Positions 24,364 through 35,908 of a stretch of 64,000 nucleotides of DNA are shown piece by piece. Source of the stretch: Volvariella volvacea V23. Its lineage: Eukaryota; Basidiomycota; Agaricomycetes; Agaricales; Pluteaceae. The position numbers and the translations under genes were made by a program. The DNA is taken from contig KB722765.1 of NCBI GenBank assembly GCA_000349905.1, forward strand, positions 85,200 to 149,199, written 5' to 3'. The notes under the pieces are model-generated. The model was given only the letters and a program-made list of their open reading frames with translations, did no database searches and was not told the origin of the DNA. How positions within the stretch are numbered: the first letter of the stretch is position 1; every line of letters begins with the position of its first letter.

Positions 24364-26280
24364 AATGGACTTGAAGAAAAGAGAAGAGAAGGAAAACCCG
24401 AGAGAGAGTATCTGCCAGTAACAGCACAACAGCTACCCCCTCGCCTTTTTATCTTGCCTATCTACACTGGTGGCGGAACACTGGCAATCAGCCGTTCATC
24501 AAACCGGCGGGTAGTTTACAGCACGGCGCACATGTGCTCGCCTTGTGGCGATGTAACTCTCGAGGTATGTACAGTAATGCCGTTCTTTGCCGAGGCGTGA
24601 TCTCTCCTGGATGATCGTCAAGTTTGATATGGAATAGGTGGTGCAGCTGCTACGCCGTGGGCAGTCATTAACGCTGGTCCTGTATTTCGATACCGTATAC
24701 GAACTCACAGCTTTGGGGCATTTCTAAATGGAAAGAAAGCACAATGATTTCGCTCGTCTGACATAGGCAACTAGATGTACACTTAGCACCACCGTACAGC
24801 ATTGACCTTATTTGACAAAGGAATATTAAGTAAACAACCCCTCGGAACGCCGGATAAACAAACAATCAAGAACGACGAGGCGGTCGACGTAAGTGATATG
24901 ACGGGTATCCCCAGGTCACGCTTTGTTGCTTATAACTCCTGCTAACCGGATGAAATATACTCGGGTGCCGCTCCATATAAATGATGGCCCTACTTGTGCC
25001 AGTGCAAGAGCTCCACTCATCGTGTCTCGCACGCATACACAGCCGCTCTTGCTATGGTATTGGAAAAACAGAGACGTCTCAATAAGCCACGGACCACGGG
25101 CTTTGAAAGGTCTCTGATGGTGCTATCACATGGCGAAAAGTGATTACTAACCATAACGCAACTGATGCCATCCATACTCTCCAGCACCTTTTTTGTTCTA
25201 TCATTCCATCACTTTGACTGCTCCAGATTTAGGTTCGGTTGTTCGCGGAAGGCTGTGGTACAGGAGGACTTCTCGTTGCTGCTCAAGTTTTCGTCTGGAT
25301 TCCGAGGCTGAACGCAGCAAATACAAACGTCGCTTTCGTTGAAGGGGGAGGACGCGCGGGTTGTATGCATGAGATTTTTGTGGGCGTTTTGGTTGTCTAG
25401 GGTTGTTGGCACGAGACCGGTACGTGGAATGGTTATGGGATATGCGCGAATTTATACGTGGAAGGCGACGTCAGACACGAGGGTGGACCGTCGAAAATAT
25501 AAAATCGGCTCTGAATAATTTCAACACTTGGACACTCGACAGGAGAAAAAGAACGAAAAGATGTGATAGGGTTGGTTGGAATTCGTCTGTGCGTCATTCC
25601 GTGGGTGGTTATTTCGCTGGGGAGAACCGCTGTCGAGGGTGTTCGATATCAGTTTGAGGAAGTCGAAATAATGGCGTTGACGAAAGGAAGAAAGGAAGGG
25701 GGAAAAGGTTCATTTTGAGTCCTGGATCGGGAGAGAACTTTCGAACGGTGAGTGGACACATTTTTCGTTCACGATATGTCAGGTGGTTAGTGGCACTCAC
25801 TAGGTGAGTACCTCGAGGCCCTATTCAGGGGCGAAGATCGTGTTTTCATTCTCCAGTGAGACAACAGCGGAGGTAAGCGAAACGTTAGACCGTCACCGGA
25901 AAGGATAGAGCTAAACATCCAAGGATTGAATACTGTACAAAGTCCACGACGCTAGAAGCTGGGATCGAAACTCAACTCATCACAGGGCTGTTTTCACTTT
26001 TCGACCTGCGACTAGGTCGAATTTGGAACAGCCTTGTAATGGGTGATTATCACCCCATGCCTGCCAATGTGCCCGGTTGGACATTGGTCTATAGACTTGG
26101 CAAAAAATTTTGCCTTCTGTGGCTGTCTCCATGTTAGAAGACGCGAGGCACACATATCGTGTCCTCTAATATCTTGCGGAGTGTCATATGGCTCTGGCAC
26201 AGTATTCATCAAATACTTCGTGGATGGACTTGAGAGAAGAAAACTCACGTACTTACAGGACCTCGTAACCTAAACCGTTG
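24364..26280. other. Intergenic, no gene recognised
   Basis: About 1.9 kb. Only short, inconsistent open frames on both strands are present. Confidence 0.45.
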
Positions 26281-27595
26281 CGCTCACGACACAGAATGAC
26301 GCAGGAGGACGAATATCGCTGTTGACAGTAAGTACCCATGCCCCTTGTTATCCTTCTCACCGGTAACCTTTTGGGAAGCCTCCAATCTCAAGATGTCGCC
26401 ATCAAAACGCCACTGCGGCTTTACGTTTGAAAGATACGAACGGTCCAGAGCGAAGCTGTAAATGGCACGAGGGATGCTTCATTGCACCTTGAGCGCCGTC
26501 AATATATCTGTCTATGGAAGTGTCCAACCTGTCGAAATATCATTATTATGGGTCATGAGAAGGGCTCCTTATGCACTCGCATGCCTCGTCCTTTTCTGTT
26601 CCGACATCTACTGGACAGTGGGCGACATTGAGATTCAAGTTGTTGAGATGATCTCGATCATCGAGGAGACCGGGGCCAGGAGCTTCGTGACGTGATGTGA
26701 CCGTCAACAGACAGCTCCACGACCATCGTCAAACCAGCGCCTATATGACCTGCGGCATAAGTTCTGTTGTCATCCGTGCGGCGCTGGGTGTTGGCATATC
26801 CTCGCGCAGTATCTCGTCTGTGAGCATGGCTTGGTTATTGCCGTGATCCGGACGTCTCGAGAGGACCTCTGTTGGCAGTGACAGCGGTGAGCGTAAGCTA
26901 CTTCTCAACCCTTCTAGATTCAATTTGTCCGACTACCCTTCACCGAAGCCTCTCGACGCGCTCTGGCGCTTGATGTGCGCTCTGCCCAGTCCAACACTGC
27001 AACCCCAGAGAGGCCTGAGTATTGCGCATCGATATAACGAACGAATGAACAGAACAAAGGGGAAGGGAAGTCAGGGCAATCCGATCGTCCACAGCGACAA
27101 AATGCGCACAAGTCGACAGAGACGAGGCACAGGAACAGACATCTTCTGCTGCTGCGGAAGTCCTGCTCCCATTCGGGCGTGCGATTGTACCCACCAGACG
27201 CCGCTGGTTCCTATACGCACTTTCGTCCCCACATCCCTACTTTGCTGGAGCTCACTCTCTCCCTTCCCCTTTGTTTCTCTCTTTCCTGTTCTCGTCTAAC
27301 GTCCTCAGCTTCTGCAACGCTGACAGCAGCTTCGCGCGCATACCCCACCTCCGACACAAAGCACGGTCCGATGAAAACTACGTCTCCTTCTGCACCTAGA
27401 AACGCCTTCTTCAATCAGACGACCGAGCCGTGCTCTTCACCGCAAGCTAGCACCATATACGCCGCCGTCCTGCAAGTCGTTGACTAGGATAACGCACGGA
27501 TCCGACGAGGTGTATTTTGGTAGGACCTCACTCATCAGCTCAACAGCGTTTTGATTCATCACATAGACCGACTCCCAGCGTCGTTTCGTTCTGTC
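26281..27595 (+). repeat. Left arm of degenerate inverted duplication flanking the DUF1275 gene
   Basis: This segment matches the reverse complement of 30950-32245 in order. Anchors: ACAGAATGACGCAGG near 26291; GGTCATGAGAAGGG near 26550; GCGCCTATATGACCTGCGGC near 26739; the CTACTTTGCTG and CGCGCATA blocks near 27238 and 27333; GAGCCGTGCTCTTCACC near 27424; and CAACAGCG near 27541. Similarity is strong in blocks with small indels. No conserved open frame spans the arms and the ends do not show an obvious transposon signature. Confidence 0.75.
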
Positions 27596-28849
27596 CGGGT
27601 TCGAGATCGGAATCATTATGGATGCGGATTAAAGTACGCATGCACATACCACTTTGAAAGCTTGATGACGTTGGTCCTCTCCACCAGATGCCCAGCTACC
27701 TAATCTCGATCGAGAAGGACCGCCACGAGAAACGACAGCTGCGCAGCGCTTGCAGTCGTATTTGAGTTCACTATAGTCATCCCTAGGTCCCGCCCAATCG
27801 GATCATTGCTCGTGGGTAAGCTCGCATATAGTGGAACTCGTCCGATGGTCGTGGAAGGTAAGCACTGTCGCAATGCTACAGTACATGCAGATAGCTCAAC
27901 TCGATCCCGATTCTCAACCCATGACGCCACTACTGCTCCAGGACTCGAATCCGATCGGCTCATCGTATCAGAGGTGTCCACAAGTGTCCAGGAAAAGGGC
28001 GATACCACGACTTGCCGTCGGAACCGCTTCAATGCGTCGCGGTGGTCTCAGCCGAGTTGCACCAACAAGGCATATTCGCTTTTGTGTGCTGGTATAGATT
28101 CTCGTACGTACTGCGATGAATTGTAATCTACAGTCGATCGGTGTGCATCTTGGTGCGAGACAAAGTGCGAGTGCATGGGCGTAGTGAGGGTGAGGTACGT
28201 GTTGGGTAGGGCATGCCATAGGTCATCAAACGGCGGTGGCCATTCACGAAAAGTGGAGTACGCGAGGTGCAGGGGAGGGAGGCCTTGGCGTTTCTTTGTG
28301 ACTGGTAACGAGATAGGAAAGTCGAACTGACGGACCGAGGCTGCTTATTGTTGACTCCACTGGCAATGAGCTCTTTTTCCGAGTCGATTTGGGTCGTATT
28401 CCGAATCGTGCTGAATCTACGCCGGCATTTCAATACGAACGCAAAGATACGAGTGAGCTATAGCACTCCCAGTCTGCTGATAAGTTGATAGTGACATACG
28501 TGTTGAAGCTCGACAACAAGCCCCCAAGACCTACAACTACTTTTGGGATTGTTTGTGCTTAGGACCTGTAATCAATAATAATATATACGACCATTTTGGG
28601 GAATCGAAAGCTGATCCTTTTGCCATTTAGGAGTGGTATAATAGTGAAATTGTGTTTGTTTGGTACATTATGTTTTCGATAAGTGGATGCATGACGTGCC
28701 TTCTGGCATTGCTTCATAGACCTCTCAAAGACATTGAAATTAAAAGAACATGCGTTAGTATCATAGATAGCTACTATCGTCCCCCTGGGTATTCACCCTC
28801 TATACACCGTGGTGCTACTGCTCTAAGTGCAAGCCCAACGAACATACAC
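27596..28849. other. Intergenic, no gene recognised
   Basis: Between the left inverted arm and the 3' end of the DUF1275 gene. The final ~300 nt are AT-rich and are likely its 3' flank. Confidence 0.4.
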
Positions 28850-29935
28850 CTACTTTGATCCCTCCTTTCCCTTGACAAAGATCCACGAGATGGCGATTAG
28901 CACTCGCATTCCAACGCCAACACCCAATGTTCCAGCTGCACCGATCTTCCCGACGAGGGCTCGGCCGATAAAACCGCCGAGGAAGAGGGCGCCGGCGGCG
29001 AGGACCTTGTGGTCGCGGGAGATGACCTTGTTTCGCAGCTTGAAGAGACGGGGGTCGGACATGAGCTCGACCCAGACGGTCGTTAGGACGACTGATGACG
29101 GCAGTGGCAGCAGCAACGAGAATGAAAAAAATGGCGAGGATGCGGTTGGTAGCAACAGCGATGACATCAATCAGTACGAGGCTTGCATCACAATGGCGCC
29201 ATCACTCACTGGTCGTCCCGAATTGGGTGTTCACCCTCTTGCCCAAGATGCCCTGCACGCCCAGACTCGCGCTCATAAACGCGATGGCGACAAACGAGAG
29301 CGTGTTCGTCCACGAGGGCTCCTCCCGCTCGCTCGCGATACTCGGCTGGCCGCTCTTCCATATCGTCAGCGCGGCGGCCATGGTGAGGAGGGCTTGGAGA
29401 AGCGTGCCGACGACGAGCCAGCTGCGCTTGAGGGGGCCGACGCGGTCGCCGATGCGGCCTACGAAGGCGCCGAGGTTGAAGCTGATGAGGGAGGTCAGGG
29501 CCTGTTGGTCTGCGCGGTGGAAGGTGTGGTCCTGGAGTTCGCGGGGGCCCTCGAAGAGGCGGGCGATGGCGAGAGCGAGCTGGAGGGCCGGGGAGGGTGG
29601 GTGTGAGGGCTAGAGGTGCTGTGGAGTGGAGGCTGGACTTGCCTGGCAAAAGTTTCCGGTTTGGAAACCGCACCATACGAAGATGGCAGAGAAGGAGATG
29701 ACGTCTCTGTCGAGGCATTAGGGGCGTCGATGGAGCAGGAGCTGTAGACTCACATGTATCCGGTCATGAAGCAGTACGCTGCTAGAGGCCCCGTTGCGTC
29801 CGCTGGGTCGATATCCGAGTTGAGATACTCCCAGAACGACTTTTGCTGTACTCCTCGTCCGCCCTCTGCATCCGTCCGTCTAAATTCGGCGGTCATTGTC
29901 TCATTCGACGGCGCCTTGGACATATCTTGGGACAT
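28850..29935 (-). CDS. DUF1275 (YoaK-type) multi-pass membrane protein
   Basis: Predicted 285-aa integral membrane protein. Exons: 29935-29754, 29706-29643, 29579-29210, 29091-28850 (858 nt). After a polar N-terminal ~45 aa, the DUF1275 hallmark appears across exons 1-2: LAAYCFMTGY, then DVISFSAIFVWCGFQTGNFCQ, the usual TGN motif after the first membrane segments. Later hydrophobic segments include FNLGAFVGRIGDRVGPL, WLVVGTLLQALLTMAAALT, SFVAIAFMSASLGVQGILG and a C-terminal pair ending VLIAISWIFVKGKEGSK. About six membrane segments fit the family. Transport substrate is unknown. Intron 2 uses a GC donor (GCAAGT). The gene is flanked on both sides by the arms of an inverted duplication. Confidence 0.85.
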
Positions 29936-30949
29936 CGACTACGAGCGCACGAAACACAAGGAGAAACGACGAGGGAGGGGAAGGGTTGAGGAGCAGGAGA
30001 ATGAGAACCGGCGGTGAAAATATAGTGGCATGCAGAAAGAGGCGAGCTTGGCGCTGCGTCAATTGCAAGCGGCTGTCCGCTCCGGACCTTCTCGAACGTT
30101 CCCACGGTCGACCCTCCCCTCTAATCCCGAGCCAGGTCGCTCTTGGCTCGCGGGCGCACGCTGCTGGCGTTTCTTCCCCCAACGTTCGAGCGTGGGCAGT
30201 GACAGATCGGTGTCTTGTGCTGCCATGCAGACGCCCAATGTCGGGATGTCAGCTCGCCGTTTGGCCCATATGCCCCCGCATAAACTACGCCCTGAGCATC
30301 GCACTCCAGAGTCGAGTCTCAAGTGGCGGTTCTCGCGTTCATTACCGGGACGTGGACGCGACATCGCTAACGATCGCACACCGGAAGGCTGTCGTCCGAT
30401 GGCTTGGCTGCGGTGAATCGTCAGAAGTCGGGGTCTTCTTCGGGGTTCAATGGACGCTCGTTATGTAGCATGGCTGTCCGAGTCGGACCGTCCAGCGTTC
30501 CCACCCGTCCGTAAGTCCTCAACGAGCCCCCGAAATGAGACCAATCTGCTCAACACGTTTTCAGGTTGTAACCTTTTTAAGATAATCGATGCTGTTCAAC
30601 GGCCACTTGGCATTTGGAGCAGGGCGACAGGCCCCATTCCCATCGATTGACAGAACGTCGAAATCCCTCAGGCTAGCGGTGTCAGCGGCCTCACAGAACC
30701 TGGAAATGCGACTCCCGAATCGACGTGGCATGCTTATCTACGAAAGCTTTGCCTTTTCCGTTCTCCTGCGGATACGATAGCGCCCTGACTGTTCATTCGC
30801 TCACGCTAAATCCCCACAATCTGTGCATTGGCGATCTTATCTGCATCCCCCCCGGAAACTCCTATTATCGCCATCCTTAGTGATATTCCTTGCGGCGTAG
30901 ACGAACTGTTGAAGCCTGATAAATCCAAGTAACGTGCACGAAACCGAGC
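29936..30949. other. Intergenic upstream of the DUF1275 gene
   Basis: Contains the presumptive promoter of the DUF1275 gene. Several long overlapping open frames on both strands (29896-30468) reflect local GC content. None has a recognisable motif. Confidence 0.4.
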
Positions 30950-32245
30950 GTCTGAGGTTTGCTGTTCCGGTCGTCAATAAGTTTCGTCTATGCGATGAAT
31001 CAGAGCGCTGTTGAGTTGATGAGCAGAGTTCTAGAGTACTTCTGAGGATGGACATTGGTCGACAACTTCTACACCTCGTCCATGCCTTTCCGCATTCCAT
31101 TCCCACCAAAATACAGCTAATTGAAGCGGTACCGATAATCTGTTATCCGAGTCTACGGTTTGCAAGACGGTACAGTGCTAGCCTGTGGTGAAGAGCATGG
31201 CCTACCCATCTGAATGGAGAAGGCGTTTTAGGCGGAGAAGGAGATGCAGTTCTTATGAGACCACGCTAATGTCGAGATTGACATGGTTCTTTAACAAGGA
31301 TTGGCGCACGTGAGATATGCGCGCGAAGCTGCGAGTGCTGCAAAGGCGGTCCTAGAGAGAGGATGCGAGACGAGACGAGAGGAATACAAAGAAGAGAAAA
31401 AAAGGGGAAGGGAGCGAGTGAGCCGCAGCAAAGTAGTGATATGGCGATGAAACTGCGTACCGGAGCCACCAGCGTCTGTTGGATAAATCCAATAAGCCAA
31501 CATCTGCCAGTTCCTGCATGAACTCCAACTCCCAACAGACCAGTGATGCACATTCTTATTGAACACGAACCTACCGGCATTTCTCAACAATCGAGTCCGA
31601 ATCTCATCCTACCAATGCATCTCTCTTGTCATGCCTAAAGACGAGATACTGCACCCAGCGCCGCATGGACATCACGGACACAGATAATGCTGTCCTAGGT
31701 TCAACACACGCACCTTGTGCAATGGGCAAAGGAGACATGATTGAACCACGGACACAACAGAACTTGTGCCGCAGGTCATATAGGCGCTGGTTCGACGCTG
31801 GCGATGGCGGTGGGCAAATGGAACGACGCCGGAAGTCAGCTGACGGTCACGTCACGAAGTGCCTGGTTTGCAATCTCTGATCTCTTTGTTGCCCAGCTCG
31901 TGAGCGCAAGTCGTCCGCTGTCCAGTGGATCTCGGGACAGGAAAGGATGAAGCACGTGAGTGCGTCACGACCCCTTCTCATGACCAATAATGACATTTTG
32001 ACAGGCAGAGGTGGGCACTTCCATAGACGGCGTTCAAGGTGCAGTGAAGGCATCCCTCATGCCATCGACAGCTGCGCTCTGGACTGTTCGAATTTGTCAA
32101 ATGTAGAGCCGTAGTGGCGTGGCGACAGCGACAGCTTGGACGATTGCAAGTTCCCCAAAGGGGTACCAGCGAAGAGGAGGACAACAGGAGACGCATGGCG
32201 GCTTTGTGCCAACGGCGGTATTTGCACTCCCGAGTCATTCTGCGT
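30950..32245 (-). repeat. Right arm of degenerate inverted duplication
   Basis: Reverse-complement counterpart of 26281-27595. Matching blocks: CGCATAGACGAAAC (near 30985), CCATGCTCTTCACCACAGG (near 31190), the CGCGCATA and CTACTTTGCTGC blocks (near 31320 and 31430), GCGCCTATATGACCTGCGGC (near 31780), GGTCATGAGAAGGGG (near 31985) and GCAGAATGACTCGGG (near 32240). Spacing between blocks differs from the left arm by insertions and deletions. Confidence 0.75.
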
Positions 32246-33259
32246 CGTGAACGTACCGGCCCAGCTCACAAGGTCTCGTGAGCGTGCGGTTTCCTTCGTT
32301 CACGCCCACCTCCTGGACACGCTGCGGAGGTGATGGTACGGGAAAAATGGCCGCACAGCTACACTGTGTGTCGGTGGTGCGCCATATTCAATCCTTTTCG
32401 CATCATCGTGGAAGCCTGCATATATGGGATAGCCCGAGTATCGTCAGGGGAGCCAACCGTCAAGGGTATCCAAAGGGGGGTTGTATCAAAACGCACGAGC
32501 ACTAGAATGGTAAAAGGGGGACAACGTGGGTTGACGAGGACACGGCCAAGCTTGACTCCATCCTAGTCCCAGGCTCGCTCACAGACGGCACTGCTGCACA
32601 TGCAGTGCCAGACGAGGACCGTAAGACGCTTGCCAGGCGAGGTGGGAGTGGGGAGTGGTGGGTGTGAGACGGGGTGTTGATGTCTGGAGGATAGGAGTAA
32701 GAAAAGGCGGTTGGGGTATCGGTGTGGTGATGGGGGATTTATACGCAGGCTTGGGAGAAGCCGGTGGGCGTGCATAGCGAGGTGGGTGTCACGGCTTCTC
32801 GTCGATGCACACCCCAACGGACGAGGGACGGTGTGAGGATAACGATAGATCTCGCTTTGTGACGTCGTCTTGACCAACACTGTTGTTAGCGCGCGTATAT
32901 CGGATCGCCTTGAGGCGTAGCGCCATCACAGATGCGCTTGACATCCGTCGTTCCGAACACCTCGCTCAGCTCACAACGCGTGCATTCAACGATGGACCCG
33001 AGATAGATGGTTATAGCACGACGTCAGTCAACTCTAAGACAATGACACGCGCTGGACGAGGAGCTTCGTTGACTCGCTGCCACCAAGAGTTGGCATGCTG
33101 ACGTTAGATTCTGATGGCCAGCACGGAAGCTCCTTTCTTATTCGCCTCCTAGAGGCGTGCTCTAACGTATTGAAGTATATAAACTCGTCGCCCCTGCTCT
33201 TCTCTCCTCATCCCTCTCGCACCCTCTCGCGATTGCTTTGCGTCTATATCCTAGCTGGC
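32246..33259. other. Intergenic upstream of DUF2235 gene 1
   Basis: About 1 kb without a supported gene. It ends in the promoter of the DUF2235 gene (TATATAAA at 33176). Confidence 0.45.
33176..33183 (+). promoter_or_regulatory. TATA box of DUF2235 gene 1
   Basis: TATATAAA lies 77-84 nt upstream of the ATG at 33260 and precedes a pyrimidine-rich leader. Confidence 0.55.
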
Positions 33260-35569
33260 ATGGCTTCGAGAAATGGGACAGCTCGTGCGAGCGCACAGTC
33301 CCCCACTTCGAATGGGACGGCAGAGCACCTTGATGCCACTGTGGCGACTTCTATTCCTCCTGTGCACGAAAACCGCACGCTCGTCCTCTGCTTTGACGGG
33401 ACAGGCGACCAGTGAGTCCGCCAGCTGGCCACCGAAGGCTCGACTGACGGTTTGCAGGTTCGATGCAGATGTAAGTCCATCCACGTCTCGCCTCCCGGCG
33501 TGCTGAAGATCACCCAAGAACTCGAACATCGTCGAGTTCTTCTCGGCGCTCAAAAAGGACGACAGGACGGAGCAGATGGTGTACTACCAAGTGAGCCGCG
33601 TTCCGTCCGGGGTGCTTCTGGACATGCCCACATCGTGACTTTGACAGGCGGGCATCGGGACGTGGACGTCTCCGCAAATTGCCACTCCCATGGCAGCTTC
33701 GATATCCAAGGTACGGCACACGCGCCGCTCATCCGGTTGTGGTCACGAAGCGTCCGTCTGCAGTCCCTGGACGAAGCCATCGCCTGGAACCTCGACGCAC
33801 ACGTCATGGGTGACTCGCCTGTCCTTTTGTGCGATCTGCTGATTGACTGGCTGCGACAGATGGGTACGAGTTTTTGATGCAGAACTGTGCGTGGCTTTCT
33901 TGCGAGTCGGGCTGTCGACTTATGTTCCCCAGATATCGCCGGGGATCGGATTTGCCTCTTCGGTGAGCTTCTCTCCATTCGCGGCTCGTAGCATCTCCAA
34001 CCTTCGTTCAGGCTTCTCTCGTGGCGCATACACCGCCAGCAGGCAAGTTCGTTGCTCTGTCCTTTGTATCCCGGATCGCTGAGATTTGGGTGCCCAGTCT
34101 CGCAGGAATGATCCACAAGGTGGGTCTGTTGCCTGCATGCAACCACCAGCAGGTCCCTTTTGCGTACAAGATGTACACGCGCACGGACGAAACGGGATGG
34201 GAACAGTCCAATCTGTTCAAGAAGACGTTCTCTGTTGATGTTGACATCGAGTTTGTTGGACTATGGCAAGTCTAATTGACCCGCTTCTGTTCCCATTGGA
34301 CCTGATGGCCTTTACCAACAGGGACACCGTCAACTCTGTGGGCCTCATCCCCCGCCGTCTCCCGTTCACCACGTCCAACACCATCGTCAAGACCTTCCGC
34401 CATGCTCTCGCCCTCGACGAGCGCCGTGCGAAATTCAAGCCCAAACACTGGAGACACCGCAAGCCCAAGGAGGCGATGATGAGCATCACGGATCAGCACA
34501 TCGAGCAGCTCAAGAAGGACAAGGAGAAGAAGCGGAACCAGAAGGATAAGGACCACCACCCGCATCGGCAGAATACGCTCAAGGCGATGGAGATGAGGTA
34601 TAGGAGGGATCCGACCGAGCCGACTGATGTCAAGGAGGTGCGGTCCTCCTGTTTTCGTGGGGCATACAGGGATCGCTCATGCACATGACAGGTTTGGTTC
34701 GCTGGATGCCACTGCGGTACGTACAGCACTCCCCCGGTCACCCTGTCCTGACGCCCGTCCTCAATCGCCAGACGTCGGCGGTGGTTCCGGTACGTACCTC
34801 CGTTGCCACACTGCATTCCCCCGCCCACTCCTCGCGCACAACAGTCCCGAACCGCACCAAAAACAACCTGGCGCGGATCCCGCTCCGGTGGATGATCCGC
34901 GAATGCTTCCGCACCGCGACGGGGATCATGTTCGACCCCGACTCGCTCCGCAAGCTCGGCCTCAGCCCGGACTCGCTCTACCCCGTCGTCCTCGAGCGGC
35001 CGGCCGCGCTCCCCGTCAGACCCCACCAATACCTCGTCACCATCGACGAGGCAAAGAAGACTCTTGCAGAGGAGGAAGCGCTGGCTAAAGCCGAGCGCGA
35101 GCGGCCAAACTACAGCTCGGGCGACAGCAGCAGCGCACTCGCACCCGTCAACCCGTTCCAGACGGAAGAAGAGTGCGACCTGCTCGACGCGCTGTCGCCC
35201 ATCTACGACCAGCTCTCGCTCAACCGGTTCTGGTGGATCCTGGAGATCATCCCGATGCGGGTGAAGGAGCAGAACGAGGTCGCGCTCGGGTGGAGGGACC
35301 GGTATTTCTGGTGGGTCCCGAGGCCGAGGCTGCCTCGTTGGCTGGGCGGGCGTGGGCGTGGTGCGGAAGAGTATCATGAGCATGAGGATGCGTCGAAGCC
35401 GAGGTTCGAGGTCAACTGGGGGAGGGCGAGGAAGATCCCGAAGAAGAAGAAGGATGGGGTGTATATACATAGGACGGTGGACACGAGGATGAAGGCGAGT
35501 TATAGGGATGAACGAAAGTACGTCCCGAGGGCGGAGTTTAAGGGCAAGCATGTCATCTGGGTGGATTGA
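33260..35569 (+). CDS. DUF2235 (Tle1-like) alpha/beta hydrolase-domain protein, copy 1
   Basis: Predicted 561-aa protein with the DUF2235 fold, shared with type VI secretion phospholipase effectors of the Tle1 group; the fungal function is unknown. Thirteen exons: 33260-33411, 33458-33470, 33519-33590, 33648-33710, 33764-33809, 33860-33886, 33933-33962, 34012-34042, 34098-34265, 34322-34637, 34692-34716, 34772-34789, 34845-35569 (1686 nt). Motifs: LVLCFDGTGDQFD (oxyanion/DGT region, ~41-53), GIGTW, AGDRICLFGFSRGAYTA (GxSxG nucleophile elbow, ~135-143), HKVGLLPACN, WDTVNSVG and CHCDVGGG (catalytic Asp region, ~312-319). A Lys/His-rich insertion (~250-275) is copy specific. Exon 2 is only 13 nt and exon 12 only 18 nt. 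Introns 8 and 9 use GC donors. No signal peptide is seen. Confidence 0.88.
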
Positions 35570-35908
35570 GTGCGTGCGCGTGTGTTCCAGCTTTGGATGT
35601 ATAGCACCTTTAGCTCAACTCTTGTCTATTCATTCGAGTACCAATCTACGATGCTAAATGCAACGCAACCCATGGACCCGTGACTTGGCTGTTCCTGCCA
35701 CCGACCATATCCTGTCCCAATTGCGAGGCGCAATCACATTTCTCTGGTTCTTCGTTCACACCTACATTTTTTTGTGGCGCCAACGGAAAGTGACGACTGC
35801 CAATGGTTGGCTACTTGTAGGCTAGGAACCAGGCATATTCCTCCAACTTGGATATATTATGTAATCATTTGGCCGAGTGGCACAACGACTTGGATTATTA
35901 CCTCCACC
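35570..35908. other. Short intergenic upstream of the Crinkler-like gene
   Basis: 3' flank of DUF2235 gene 1 and promoter region of the next gene. The open frame of the Crinkler-like gene extends upstream to 35774, but the extension has no conserved character. Confidence 0.5.

Noticed and set aside
26925..27487. Open frames of 102-124 codons in the left inverted arm
   Set aside because: The frame is not conserved in the other arm, which has indels at several points, so the duplication does not support a protein here.
29095..29718. Long open frames antisense to, or shifted within, the DUF1275 exons
   Set aside because: High local GC keeps several frames open. Only the spliced minus-strand frame gives family motifs and membrane segments.
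34493..35551. 352-codon open frame on the minus strand
   Set aside because: It lies antisense to the last large exons of DUF2235 gene 1, whose plus-strand motifs and splice frame are clear. Its Arg/Pro/Leu/Asp-rich translation is typical of the antisense of a GC-rich coding exon.
35774..35908. Upstream extension of the Crinkler-like frame to an earlier ATG
   Set aside because: The Met at 35909 has a near-perfect start context (CACCATGG) and coincides with the start of header-like sequence; the upstream 45 codons show no such character.
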